DNA from: Saccharomycopsis malanga
Lineage: Eukaryota; Ascomycota; Saccharomycetes; Ascoideales; Saccharomycopsidaceae
DNA: 64,000 nucleotides
Assembly: GCA_004014935.1 (NCBI GenBank)
Contig: CP025322.1
Span: 496,001 to 560,000 of the forward strand
Direction of reading: 5' to 3'
Part shown: piece after piece, positions 49,396 to 60,639 of the stretch
Layout of the letters: each line of letters starts with the position of its first letter
How positions within the stretch are numbered: the first letter of the stretch is position 1
Notes under the pieces: generated by a model
Databases searched by the model: none
Told to the model about the DNA's origin: nothing
Seen by the model: only the letters and a program-made list of their open reading frames with translations
Program-made: the position numbers and the translations under genes

Positions 49396-52305
49396 TTGCA
49401 AGCCGGGTGATTCTGGCACCTGTCTCCCTGGCAAGCTTAATACTAGTGTTGAACTGGCAGCCAAAGAATGAGTCAACGATCTAAGGTGTGCCGTTGAACG
49501 ACTTGTAAGAGAAGATGTTTGGCACTAATGCAATAGCCGTACATTGATCATATGCATATATGCTGCGCAACAGATGTCGTGGCGCACAATATTTTTGTTT
49601 TATTTTTTTCTGTTGATCGTTCTTTGCATTGACAGCATTGTGACGCAATCAGGAATTTTTTCCTACATGGTATAGGCAGGTTTGACGCCGGCTTGCCGCG
49701 GGTAAGAAATTCCTGCCCTGACTAGTAAAATAGAAGAATATTTTTAATTAAATAATATAAGTGAGTGAGTTGAATTGTATTTCAAAGCAAAAAAGAGTAA
49801 ATGTCAAGTTTTTCCAGAAGAGGCAATTTTTTTTCCTTCCAACTGTCAAATGTTCCAACTTGAAATTGCTCAGGCTTTAGGTTCGATTTGGCATTTTCCT
49901 ATACAAAGGCTGAAATATACTGATTGTCTACAGGCTCGAGTGGCGTTTTCTTAAAGAAGATGTGATATTTTGGACTAAAGTGGCCAAGACGTAGAGATTT
50001 TCGGTTTGGGATTCAAGGGTGGAACGCCGTTCCATTCTGACAAATTTTGAGGATTACCTGGTTTAGCACCTTCATTCCATTGGTTGAAGGACATATAGTT
50101 TAATTATATATGAAATAATAGCAAGTATTACTGAAACGCTTACAAATGGAGTATTGTTACCTGCTAACAGAATAAAAACATGTAAAATGGTAATGAATTT
50201 GTAGCTTTGGTGACACACCATCAAAATAAGAGCTTGTATTGTATCGGTATTATTCTTTGGAAAGACTCGTGTTTTAGGAAATGCCAGTGGAATTATTGTA
50301 TGGGAAGGTCGGTCTTTTAGGAAATATCATGCCATAGTCAAGACAACTTTTCTTTACATTTGAACAAGGACGTTTCTTGCACTTCTATTCAGCAATGCCC
50401 AGCCTCAAATTCCTATGATTCTTAACTAGAAATTTTTTCGATTCGCAAGGGTATTCATGATGTTCAAAAATGCCCCTCTCAAATATCTGAGCATTTCCGG
50501 AAACATACATTGCCATTAGGTTGGTGATGTCAAGGTATACACCTGGTACGATACGAGTTGACCGTTGGGAACTCTAAATAAAAGCCGAGAATCAAAAATT
50601 GAGGGGCAACCAAGTTCAAAGAGTTGTTTTGATGAAATGTCATGTTGATACGACTTTCGGGGCTCGTTTTCCGAGTGGCCATTTTAGGATAAGTCTATGT
50701 TATATTAGTAACTACAGGTATTATAAACCATTTATTAGATACAAATTGGTGATATCCATTGGTAAAAAATCAACGATTATTGAAACTGCTCAAAACTGGA
50801 GTTATAACAACTAAATGTTATCATCTTTTGTTTTGAATATTATTTGACAAAATTTCAGACTTTTTTTCCTAAATAGCCCTTTTCAGCAAAAGTCACAGGC
50901 TCACTGGCGATCAAACAATAAACAATGTCTGTCTTGACCCCTTCTTCTAGATTCACAATTTGATGTTTTAGCCCCCCATACATGTTATTTCGGCATGGCG
51001 TCTAAACCCAGTGATTAACAGCCTCAACCTGTGATTTTCTGGATCTCAAAATACCATTCAAATATGATTTTGCACTGGAATTCTATTCAAATTGCTATTC
51101 AGTGATAATGCACATCTTTGAGTTTCAAGGCACACGTATAGACGTCATAAATACTAATCCAAATAACAACCAGTGGTCTTTCCCAATGAAAACATTGCTC
51201 GACATACGCTTTCATAGGGAATACTCTATCCTATTGCCGTTATAACGTTTATTTAAACGTTCCTGATAGGAGTATTTTCCGAGTCTACTGACTACAGTTT
51301 TCACCAATCCTTTTAGCCATGATGTAATCCGTTGGGTCTCCCCTTGATCATTGGGTTTATTTGCGGTTTTTTTGAGGTCAAAAGTAAAAGTTTCTTTTCA
51401 AAGGATCTCTTGTCAAAGTTTGCTGTAATTGCGACTATGGCATACCATCTGATCTGTCCAGAAAATGTGCACGTCCAATAAACTTGATGACGTCTCTAAC
51501 TATGGACCCTTAATAATATGTCAACAACTTCGCCTACATTAACAATAATATTATCATCAAAATTACAACATTACACACACAAATATTGTGAATCAAATAA
51601 ATCTCATATATTCTCATCCATATAAAGTTGATATCTCTATTATATTCTTAAATGTTAATTATTAAATTGCCACCACCTGCATTTTTCTTTTGGCCGTCGG
51701 CATTTAATAAAGAAAAAAAAGTAAAAAATAAAAAACTCGCTTATGCTGCACTCTGACGCATGGAATACCTGCACATGCATGTAGCTGCATGCAATAAATT
51801 GGTTGGGACGAAAGAAAAAACAAATTAACAAAAATTGCGTCGGGTTTTCATTTTCTGTCAACGTCATTACCCGGAGCGTGTGTTCTACAATGTCAAAGAT
51901 GTGGCAGATATAAATAATAATAATAGTTATAATAGTTATAATAATAATATAATATATGATAGATTAAATAAAAATAAAAGTTTGAGAACAGACCTTTTGT
52001 AACGGCAAGTAAGGTTAAGAGGAGATAAACGAAACAGACCAAGAAGTGTCCAGCAGTCAAAGATTGTCCGATTGTCTAAAACTAAATGTTAATGGACGTT
52101 TCTGTTGATAAATCTTCAAACTGTAGCTTGGCACTTTGCATTCTAATTGCAGTATTACCATACAGACGTGCAAGTATTCCAGATATGCATAGGCATTTCT
52201 AGAAAGTACGTTTAATTTGGTTGTAAAAATTGGCTGTCTAGAAGGTCTCCGTAATTGTTCACAGTCTTTACGAAATATCAAGACCCACTAAGATTGTACA
52301 GGACC

Positions 52306-52893
52306 CTAATAATCAGGCTTGGTGATTTCCTCAATGTTCTCATAAAGAAAATCGGTTAGCTGGGGTAATCCATCATTCTTCGTGAACACTCTGTACATGT
52401 TGTTTGCCTCGAAAGAGCCGCGGATCATTTCGCCTTCTCCGCTCACTCTGACCCAGCCAAACACATCATCCACCTCCGAACGTCTTCCATACTCTGGAAT
52501 CTTTCTGAAATCGTACACAGGCATGTACGACCCGTGATACTCGCCGGCTTCTAATTGGTAGCTGTAATCATCATACACTCTCTTGGACAAAAACTTCCAT
52601 AGATGCTCTAGAAAGCCATGGCTTTGCTTGAACTTTGTCTCGTCCAATTTGATTAACTCGTCTGCATTCAGATTGCTGAGCTCGTCAATTGTAAAGTTGT
52701 CATGGTCAAATGCACCTATTGGAAGATTCTCTGGGTTTTTTGAAAACGATATCAATGACGTGTGCTTCTCTGACGGATGGATATAATAATGCTTCTTGTA
52801 TGTCACCAATGTTCTCAATGCCTGTGTGGAAAACACACTACGGTGCATAGTCTGTCTCAACCCTATTGCTGGTCTTGTAAAAAGCATTGTCAT
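52306..52893 (-). CDS. predicted mitochondrial protein of unknown function
   Basis: The 195-residue product has an N-terminal stretch that looks like a mitochondrial presequence (basic and hydroxyl-rich, no acidic residues in the first 30: FTRPAIGLRQTMHRSVFSTQ). The soluble body has conserved-looking blocks HSFLEHLWKFLSKRV-like (about 92-105), GSYMPVYDFRKIPEYGRRSE (about 120-140) and FGWVRVSGEGEM (about 144-156). I recognise the pattern as a fungal family but cannot name a function. Start at the ATG at 52893 (a second ATG at 52887). Upstream lies an (AT)n run at 52964-52997. Confidence 0.72.
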   Translation of the reverse strand: MTMLFTRPAIGLRQTMHRSVFSTQALRTLVTYKKHYYIHPSEKHTSLISFSKNPENLPIGAFDHDNFTIDELSNLNADELIKLDETKFKQSHGFLEHLWKFLSKRVYDDYSYQLEAGEYHGSYMPVYDFRKIPEYGRRSEVDDVFGWVRVSGEGEMIRGSFEANNMYRVFTKNDGLPQLTDFLYENIEEITKPDY

Positions 52894-52959
52894 GATTATA
52901 CGTCAATTGTCAGTACCTCTGGAACAAAAAAGTAAGAATTCAATTGCCAAAGTAACCTT

Positions 52960-52998
<39 letters not shown>

Positions 52999-53679
52999 CA
53001 AATTGCTATTGCTATCACACTGTTGCTGAAGATGCCCCCCCCCCGCTGAAATATTTCATGTGCATATCACATGGTGTATATGTACCTATGTACCTATCAT
53101 GTGATGCAGGCAGGAGGAATCGTTTTTGTTTGTTTATTTGTTTTTTACCCGGGATTTTGACGTGTATGCGGGATAATGCGGCACGGCGCACCGGTGGGTC
53201 GAACGACCCAAAAGGTTCGTCTTGACATGCTATGCAATAGAAAATGGTAGTTACTATGTCAATATACGTAAAGGTTGAACATCACGTTCGGATAATGTCG
53301 AGAAAACACTCTAATAAAGATGCTGCTAAATTATTACTGCCAGAAAAAGCAAAAAAAAGCGAATTTCTTGTATGACACCCCCATCAACCCCCTAATTATA
53401 CCTGTCCGGGTAACAGCACCGCCAATTTCCTTTTTCCGTCGGGTTGGCGTCCTTCCTGATGACTGATTCCACTCGAGTTTTCTGGGCTCAAAGAGGGGCA
53501 TAATTGTGTGAGTTTTAATTTTTTAGCTTACCAAGAGTGCTGGAGAGACTATATTGTGGCCAGCTAAATTCACTGCAGAGACTGTGGTGCACGGGTGAGA
53601 GCATTTGCAGCATCAGAAGAAATTCCTCGAATCGCGTACTTGACCAGGACCGATATATGGAGTGTCAATACTTAGCAAG
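52894..53679. other. divergent promoter region with simple repeats and a palindrome
   Basis: 786 bases holding an (AT)n run at 52964-52997, a C10 run at 53035-53044, a GGGTCG-AA-CGACCC palindrome at 53196-53209 and, at the end, an upstream ATG at 53657 that overlaps the GAT1 start in another frame. Confidence 0.6.
52964..52997. repeat. (AT)n dinucleotide repeat
   Basis: About 17 TA units upstream of the mitochondrial protein gene. Confidence 0.9.
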
Positions 53680-56151
53680 ATGCCACACGAAAAGGACCAG
53701 AGTATATGGGAGATCTACTCCAACGCCAAAAAGCTTCTTCTTTTCAAGCCTCGGATGGACTATCGGGCAGAGCGTGAGAGCTGTCTGCGAGCGCAGCATC
53801 TGAAGAGTGAAAATCTGGACCTTGGCAGTGGTTTCCATAGCAATACTGTTGACAGTGACATGATAGTTGCCAGTATGTTGAATGGCGAGAACGGCAGTGA
53901 CTTGGATTTCCTGTCTTTTCTCAACTTTGATGTACATTCTGAGCTAGGCAACTTTGATGATTCGTCTATTCTGACTACCAAAATCAATGTGATTTCCAAC
54001 AGTAGCAAGAATCACGCTGGAAACGACAGCAAAACTGCTGCTAAAACTGCTTTCAAGTACAGTTCCAAGTTTAATCTGCTTCTTCCGTCTCCTGTATCAG
54101 AGTCACAGCATTCAGTGGGCTCGTCACAGTCTAGAATTAACAGTTTTTCGGAAACAGATTCTAGAAGTGACAAAACATTTTTCAAGGAAAAAAACAATAT
54201 TACAAACATTGCCACACCATCATCGTCTGCAGCAGAAAGTCCAAACATCAACAGTAATAATGAATCTGGTAATAAGAGCAAAAACTCGCCAGAGCAAGGT
54301 TTTTCTGAAATTACTCCTTTTCCCCAGTTGTCTACCAAAACCGCTGGGGAAATGAATGTAGATTTGGGTTTTGAGGTGTTGGACCACATTGAAGACGATC
54401 ACACCATCACTGGTATCAGCATCACGCCGGATCTGGTTTCTGACGGGTTGATTAAGGGGGGTAATAATGATAATGACAATAATAGGGATTCTAATAATAA
54501 TAATGATGATGATAGTAGGGATTTTAATAATAATGATAATAATACTAATAATAATAATGATGATGATAATAATAATAATAATAATAACAATCAAAATAAG
54601 ACTGAAAAGAATCAGATCTTACCGAATGCACCAATAAGTCTACAAGAAGCACAACGTGCTCAAAAGTTAAATAAAGAACTGCAAAAATCAAAAGTAGATG
54701 TTAAACCTACAGAAAGTAAACCTATTGCAACGATAGCTGCTAAAGAAGACCAGCTGTCCAAAAAGAAGCCTGTGACTACTTGTACCAACTGCAAGACGAC
54801 AAAAACGCCTCTTTGGAGAAGAAACAATGACGGCAACACGTTGTGTAATGCTTGTGGGTTGTTTTTGAAGTTGCATGGTACCATGAGACCTCTTGCGTTG
54901 AAGACTGATGTGATCAAAAAGAGAAATTCAAAGAAAAACATGCTCAGCAAGAGTTTGAACAACTCTTCTAGCAATTTGATAGGTTATGGAAGGGGTTTCG
55001 CTAACAATTCTAATAACAATAGTCAAACTAATTTGTATCATTTCCAATCACAACAGCTTCCTCGGTCTTCTATTCAGCCGTCTTCTCCCCATTCTCCTTC
55101 ATTATATGCTTTTGGTGATATCAACAAACGCTCGCAGTTTCCAATGCCTCGATCATATCCTAACAATAGCAGCATGCAGTTCAACGACATCACTTCAAGT
55201 AATCATATTTTAATTCTTCCCAAACCTAATCAGAATGCTCAGAAAATCAGCGACAACAGCAGCGATTGCTCGTCTACATCTGTGCCGTCAGTAAATAGAA
55301 TTTCCAAACATAGAACCAGTTCACTTTCTTCCAGATCCAGACCTCAAATGCCTTTGACTACTTCACGTCAAAACAGTATGAGCAATATTCATGACGATGG
55401 TTCTTCATTAATATCACCATTATCGCCTAACGATTCAGAATTTTCCAACATGGAAAACCTGGATCTATTCTCGTTCCCTTCCAGAGCCAATTCTTTCAAC
55501 AGCTTGCAGCCTTTCGGTGGATCGTTCCCTAATATCCAACCAAAAGCTTCCAAGCTCACCAACAACATTATTAATGCTAAAAATAAAAATAAAAAGAGCA
55601 ACGCTACAGGTGCGACTAATGCTAATAGTACCACTAGTACTAATAGTGCTACCAACAGTCCTATATTTGCTAAGAATTCCTACGCTAACCAAATGAATGC
55701 TAAAAGAGTTCCTTCATCAGGTAATTTGATGCACACCCAAAGCTCCTCATTCAGTAACTCCATTAACATGAATGATCCTTTTGGGATGCCATCACATCAT
55801 AACCAGTCCCAGTTTCCCGACCGTAACATCCACAATTTGTTTGCCGGACAAAACAACTTTCAGACTATGGATGTTGATGTCGAAATGGCATTGGCCCATA
55901 CTTCAGTAGACACAGATTTCTCACATTTCATAAATAACGGAGAATCCGACCTCTCAACTCATAAAGGTTCAAATATGTTCGATATGAATTTCGACGATTC
56001 AGGAAGTAATGATGGCCATAATAACGGTAGCCCCGTGGGAAGTAGTGCAACCTCCGCTAGTATGGACGGTAGTAGTGTTCCAGGTAAAGATAAACCTGCT
56101 AATGGTGCTGGCATTAATGCAAAGGATTTGGACTGGTTGCAGTTTTGGTAA
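53680..56151 (+). CDS. GAT1: GATA-type nitrogen regulator Gat1
   Basis: Zinc-finger activator of genes for use of poor nitrogen sources. The 823-residue product starts at the ATG at 53680 (the frame upstream has only a GTG). The N-terminal motif [14 protein letters not shown] (about 8-21) matches the EIWDLYSSAQKIL of S. cerevisiae Gat1. A single GATA finger has C368-X2-C371-X17-C389-X2-C392, with TPLWRR and [11 protein letters not shown], followed by a basic tail with [12 protein letters not shown]. The C-terminus ends in LDWLQFW, like the LDWL end of Gat1. An Asn/Asp microsatellite-coded tract lies just before the finger (about 260-305). Gln3 is the alternative, but the N- and C-terminal motifs favour Gat1. 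Confidence 0.9.
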   Translation: MPHEKDQSIWEIYSNAKKLLLFKPRMDYRAERESCLRAQHLKSENLDLGSGFHSNTVDSDMIVASMLNGENGSDLDFLSFLNFDVHSELGNFDDSSILTTKINVISNSSKNHAGNDSKTAAKTAFKYSSKFNLLLPSPVSESQHSVGSSQSRINSFSETDSRSDKTFFKEKNNITNIATPSSSAAESPNINSNNESGNKSKNSPEQGFSEITPFPQLSTKTAGEMNVDLGFEVLDHIEDDHTITGISITPDLVSDGLIKGGNNDNDNNRDSNNNNDDDSRDFNNNDNNTNNNNDDDNNNNNNNNQNKTEKNQILPNAPISLQEAQRAQKLNKELQKSKVDVKPTESKPIATIAAKEDQLSKKKPVTTCTNCKTTKTPLWRRNNDGNTLCNACGLFLKLHGTMRPLALKTDVIKKRNSKKNMLSKSLNNSSSNLIGYGRGFANNSNNNSQTNLYHFQSQQLPRSSIQPSSPHSPSLYAFGDINKRSQFPMPRSYPNNSSMQFNDITSSNHILILPKPNQNAQKISDNSSDCSSTSVPSVNRISKHRTSSLSSRSRPQMPLTTSRQNSMSNIHDDGSSLISPLSPNDSEFSNMENLDLFSFPSRANSFNSLQPFGGSFPNIQPKASKLTNNIINAKNKNKKSNATGATNANSTTSTNSATNSPIFAKNSYANQMNAKRVPSSGNLMHTQSSSFSNSINMNDPFGMPSHHNQSQFPDRNIHNLFAGQNNFQTMDVDVEMALAHTSVDTDFSHFINNGESDLSTHKGSNMFDMNFDDSGSNDGHNNGSPVGSSATSASMDGSSVPGKDKPANGAGINAKDLDWLQFW

Positions 56152-57485
56152 AAGGTTTTGCTTTTCTTTTCTAGACGTTTTTTTCTTTTTTGGTTCTCAA
56201 GCGTTTGTTTATTTTCTTATTTTCTTGTTCTACTTTGTGTATCATTTATACTTTTGTTCTTCTATACCAACTTTGGTTCTTGTTGGTTGTCTCTTTTTAT
56301 CCTGTCATTTAGTTCGACTTGGTCTCATCCATGCTGTACATTTTTTATACGAATTTGTTCCTTATACACGTCAGCTTGAAGGCTATCACTATAGGTTTAT
56401 ATTGTTTGTATCGAAATAAGAAAAATAATGTAACAATGGGACGAGATAATAGACCCCGGCGAGAATTATAACAGGTGTAATAACCACTTCTGTACTGCTT
56501 ACTTATTCGTCGAGCAGGCTGATCAATAGATGAGCAGGTGAATTAATAAGAGTGCGGCCAGCTCAGAAGTGTACCGTAACTGTTATATTTAACAAACTAA
56601 CCATTCCGAGATTAAATACTTCCATTAGTTGCCCAAGTAGAAGAACAAAGATTTTTTACGATTTTTGATGACATCCGTTGGATTTCCTCACTGGAATCCA
56701 TAGATCCAGACTCTTAAGTATAGGGATCTAAGGTTTTCTGCGCTTTAATTATGGGTTATGTTATCAAAATTATTCTGGTCGCCCATTATTTGCTATCTCT
56801 CAAGCAGGCTGGCTTTATAATGATGTTAATAGCAGGTTTGTTTTATAATAGCAGTAATATCTTATATTTCGAGCGCAGCACAAATTAATGGCTGTTTTTA
56901 CAACATTGGACTAGTCAATTACGTAGTATTTCCAAGGTATTTTTTTCATCTCTAACATCGTCAGATAGGATTTGAAAGGAAATGTTCTAGTGGTAAAAAA
57001 CATTAGCAATTAATCCCTAGATGAATTCGTAACATAGTTAATACCACATTTTGTTGAGAGCACATTTTCCCCCACAGTTTACGGCCCTGTTTGGGCACTG
57101 TGGCTACTACCTGATATTCCAGGCAAATAGTCGGTAATTCTGTATATTTCTCACACTAATGCTAGATTGCTTTAGTCTTATGCACCAATATCTTTTACGG
57201 TGTTCTACAAGCCAATGCCAGGCTTTATAAAACAAATTAGGTCTTGTGCTTACCGAGTTTAGCTTTCCTTGTTTCAAAGTGCGTACATCTTGCCTGGATC
57301 ACCAAAACACGATGAACCAGCGTGTTGGTAATAGTATATCGAAATCTTAGTATCGTTTGGATTTCTAATCTCGATAATCGTTTAGAGTTTTAGCTGATAG
57401 CCGTTTGATTTTGAAGATCGTTCAGTTTTTCCATAATCTTGATAAACGTAATCTTGATTACTTGACTTCATCTACAAGTTGCAAC

Positions 57486-57517
<32 letters not shown>

Positions 57518-57893
57518 ATTCCATTTCCCTACAATATAAAAACATGACCAAAAGTACTGATTGCACTGAAAAGCACTGTTATCCAAACACAAATTAGTAT
57601 AATCAGAGCTCACTTGGGTACATTTGTCTCCCACACTACTGTATGGTCGTTACACCGTTACAGACTAAAGTGCCCGATAAGGCGAGTGAGGCGCACCCAA
57701 ACACCGTGCACACCCGGACACCAAAGCCGATGGCTGGCCCCATAAATAAGACTTACAGTCCGCATCGTATCATACCAAAGACTATACTAGATGTGCCATC
57801 CTTGTCAATTTGTTATATTGGAAAGAGGCAAAGGTGACTGATAAAGACACAGAATAAGAAACAAGCTGTTACCAAACATCATTACGGTTAGCA
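56152..57893. other. 1.7 kb intergenic region between GAT1 and APE1
   Basis: AT-rich. It contains an (AT)n run at 57493-57517 and T-rich sequence just after the GAT1 stop. An AACTAACC near 56598 has no matching donor or exon that I can see. Nothing else is supported. Confidence 0.4.
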
Positions 57894-59663
57894 ATGTCTA
57901 ATAAAGCTTTGAAAAGTAAACAAACCATGGAGCTTCTCCATCAGCTCATCAATTCATTTGAGATCAGTGACGACGTTGAGCTAAAAAACAGTACTGAAAC
58001 AAAAACCATTTCGCCAAACTACAACGCCCGTCGTGCCTCTTCTAGCAGAAGCAAGAACTTTAAAAGAAAAAACGTGTCTTCTTATAGAGCCACACACCAT
58101 ACCAGCGACAAGGCTTATGAGCTGGACACTTTTCTGAGCGCTACTACTCCTATGAGTTCTGATGACGAAAGCTTCACACAAGTAAGCCGCCACTCCAGAA
58201 CCAGACCTAGAAGACTTGGCCGCAGTGCTGAAACTTGTTCTTCTGTAGAGGACAAGTTTTTCAAAGACTTTTCCCAGTCTTATATTGATTTCACCTACGA
58301 AAACCCAACCGTGTACCATGTGGTTGATTATGTTAGTGGATTGTTGGAGGAACATGGTTTTGAATACTTGTCTGAAAAACAACCATGGGGCAAATTGGAA
58401 GCTGGTCTCTATTACACCACTAGAAACCATACTTCTTTATCTGCCTTTGCAATTGGTGACTCCTGGAAACCTGAATACGGTGTTGGTTTGATTGGTGCAC
58501 ACATTGATGCCTTGACTGCCAGATTAAAGCCAAGTTCTCTCAAAACGGACTCAGAGGGATTTGAATTGTTGGGCGTAGCTCCATATGCTGGTGCTCTCTC
58601 TGAACTCTGGTGGGACAGAGACTTACATATTGGTGGTAACGTTTTGATTCGCGACCGTAAAACTGGTAAGGTTCATTCTCAATTGATCCAATCAGAGCAC
58701 CCAATTGCTCGTATTCCATCATTAGCCCCACATTTCGGTGTCAAGTTTTGTGATTATTTGAACAAAGAAACTAGAGCCGTTCCTGTGATTGCTTTCAACG
58801 CTGGCGAAGAAGACCATAAAAAATTAACTCCTAGTGAGCAGAAATCCCCATTGGCTGGAACCCATTCCATTACCTTGTTACGTTTCATTGCCGATTTGGC
58901 TGACGTTGAAGTCGAAGACCTTGTTCAGTTGGATTTGGAGCTTTACGACGGACAAAAAGGTAACATAGGTGGTATCAAAAAAGACTTTTTGTTTGCTCCA
59001 AGAATCGATGACAGAATTTGCGGCTTCACTGCTATCCACGGTTTGTTAGCCACTCTCAAGGAAAACAAAGGTAAAGCACCTTCTGATGCCTTTCAACTCG
59101 TCACTCTTTACGATAACGAGGAGATTGGTTCTTTGAGTAAGCAAGGTGCCCAAGGTGGTCTTTCTGAATCTGTAATTGAAAGAGTTATTGACAGCTACAT
59201 CACTGACAAACAAGGCTACTCTTTAGAATCCTTATACAAGGTTACTTACGCTAACACCATCATCTTATCTGCTGATGTCAACCATGCTTTCAATCCAAAC
59301 TTTGGCGAGTTCTACTTGGAACACCACAAACCTTTATTCAATACAGGCATGACCATCGCTTATGATGAAAGAGCCATGGCCACTGATGTTGTTGGCCGTG
59401 CCATCATCGAAGAAGTGGCCAGAAAGAACGGCGACGTCATTCAAAAAGTCCATATCAGAAATGACTCCAGATCTGGTGGTACCATCGGCCCTCACATCTC
59501 CTCCAAAACCGGTGCTAGAACCATCGATTTGGGTATTGCTCAATGGTCCATGCACAGTATCAGAGCCGCAGTCGGCTCCAAGGACGTTGGTTTGGGTGTC
59601 AAGTTCTTTACTGGTTTCTTCAAATACTGGAGACAAGTTACTGACGATTTTGAAGATTTGTAG
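57894..59663 (+). CDS. APE1: vacuolar aminopeptidase I (M18 family) with extended N-terminal region
   Basis: Zinc aminopeptidase of the vacuole; the S. cerevisiae enzyme is delivered by the Cvt pathway through its propeptide. The 589-residue product has the full M18 set: IGAHIDALTARLKP (about 200-213), FNAGEEDHKK, FAPRIDDRICGF, LYDNEEIGS, SADVNHAFNPN, and GGTIGPHISSKTG near the C-terminus, with metal ligands His/Asp/Glu/Asp/His in these blocks. An amphipathic N-terminal helix (KSKQTMELLHQLINSFEI, 8-25) resembles the propeptide helix. It is followed by an Arg/Ser-rich linker of about 95 residues that is shorter in S. cerevisiae Ape1 (514). Codon use is highly biased from about residue 120 onward. 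Confidence 0.94.
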   Translation: MSNKALKSKQTMELLHQLINSFEISDDVELKNSTETKTISPNYNARRASSSRSKNFKRKNVSSYRATHHTSDKAYELDTFLSATTPMSSDDESFTQVSRHSRTRPRRLGRSAETCSSVEDKFFKDFSQSYIDFTYENPTVYHVVDYVSGLLEEHGFEYLSEKQPWGKLEAGLYYTTRNHTSLSAFAIGDSWKPEYGVGLIGAHIDALTARLKPSSLKTDSEGFELLGVAPYAGALSELWWDRDLHIGGNVLIRDRKTGKVHSQLIQSEHPIARIPSLAPHFGVKFCDYLNKETRAVPVIAFNAGEEDHKKLTPSEQKSPLAGTHSITLLRFIADLADVEVEDLVQLDLELYDGQKGNIGGIKKDFLFAPRIDDRICGFTAIHGLLATLKENKGKAPSDAFQLVTLYDNEEIGSLSKQGAQGGLSESVIERVIDSYITDKQGYSLESLYKVTYANTIILSADVNHAFNPNFGEFYLEHHKPLFNTGMTIAYDERAMATDVVGRAIIEEVARKNGDVIQKVHIRNDSRSGGTIGPHISSKTGARTIDLGIAQWSMHSIRAAVGSKDVGLGVKFFTGFFKYWRQVTDDFEDL

Positions 59664-60639
59664 TTGGATTTTTCCTTTTTTTTTTCTCACTCTTTTTGAT
59701 ACATAATAAAAGTATTGTTTTTAAATTGCATAAATGTCATGTATTTTTGGTAGGTTTGTTTTACGTTCCGTATTCTGTCAGGCGTTGGAAATAGATTAGT
59801 CTTCGCTCATTCTATTATGATGATTATTAGTGTTAGATTTTCTAGAAAGATGCTTTATTATTAGACAATTGAACTGAATACGAAGTAAAAAAAAAAACAG
59901 GTTTAAAAACAAAGCAATACTGTAGAAACTGAACAATTCTAATGAGATTTATTTATATAGTGGTTTTTAGCACACTATTAGTTTTTTTTTTTTTTTTTTA
60001 TTGAAATTCATGATCGATATTTAAAAATAAGCATTCTAAACGAAAATCAAGTATATTTAGGGCGTTTGGCGTAAAGTAATGCTATTTTCCCGAAAAGAGC
60101 CTTTTTCAAAAAGGGTCTTTCTTGAATCGGTTTAATATTGACCTTCAGAGCTTAATTTGCATTTTAATTGTACAAGCAGAACAGATCGATGAGGCTATTT
60201 GAATTTTGTCTGAAACTCTTTTCTTAGCGCAACCAGAGAAGTTGGAAAACATTGGATATATTTAGTGGTAGACCACTGGGCAGGATAGGATGGCCCAATG
60301 GCTAGAGGTCCCGAAAAAGAGAAAAAGACCTAGCAAGATCCTCGGTTTTGCCAAGTCCCTTACACAATTACTACATTCTACTTGAAAATTGGCCTTTGAA
60401 GTAGTTTTGTAATTATTTTCTATTCCAATTCAAAAAGGCAAATCTAATTATCTTCAACAACATTTCAAATAATGTATGGAGATTAAAAACCCATATAAGT
60501 ATTTATGGGGTGGACAGGCACCCTTGACAAAATGACCGGTACGAAACGTACGATATATTGAGATGGCCCATAATAATTTATGATCTATCCAAAGAAATAT
60601 ACATTCAAAGTGCCAATATCTTACCTCTAATACTTTAAA
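59664..60639. other. intergenic region containing a tRNA-like fragment
   Basis: 976 bases with A/T homopolymer runs (a T run near 59981-59999), the tRNA-like copy B at 60288-60332 and a GGTACGAAACGTACG inverted repeat near 60539. No ORF is supported. Confidence 0.45.
60288..60332 (+). repeat. tRNA 5'-half-like element, copy B
   Basis: TGGCCCAATGGCTAGAGG fits the box A consensus, and AGGTC/GACCT can pair around ccgaaaaagagaaaaa. It is similar to copy A at 41263-41308. A GGTTTTGCC stretch downstream near 60345 is only a poor box B, and no cloverleaf forms. Confidence 0.45.

Larger units (their letters stand above)
47936..52305. other. 4.4 kb gene-free region upstream of the homeodomain gene
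   Basis: This is the largest spacer in the window. It contains purine/A-rich runs (48200-48260), many GCAT/ATGC-type repeats (48240-48560), a cluster of TGCGCG motifs (49365-49395) and long unremarkable AT-rich stretches. Short ORFs such as 48839-49102 have no family signal. Its size and position suggest an extended promoter of the homeodomain gene. No RNA gene was recognised. Confidence 0.5.
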
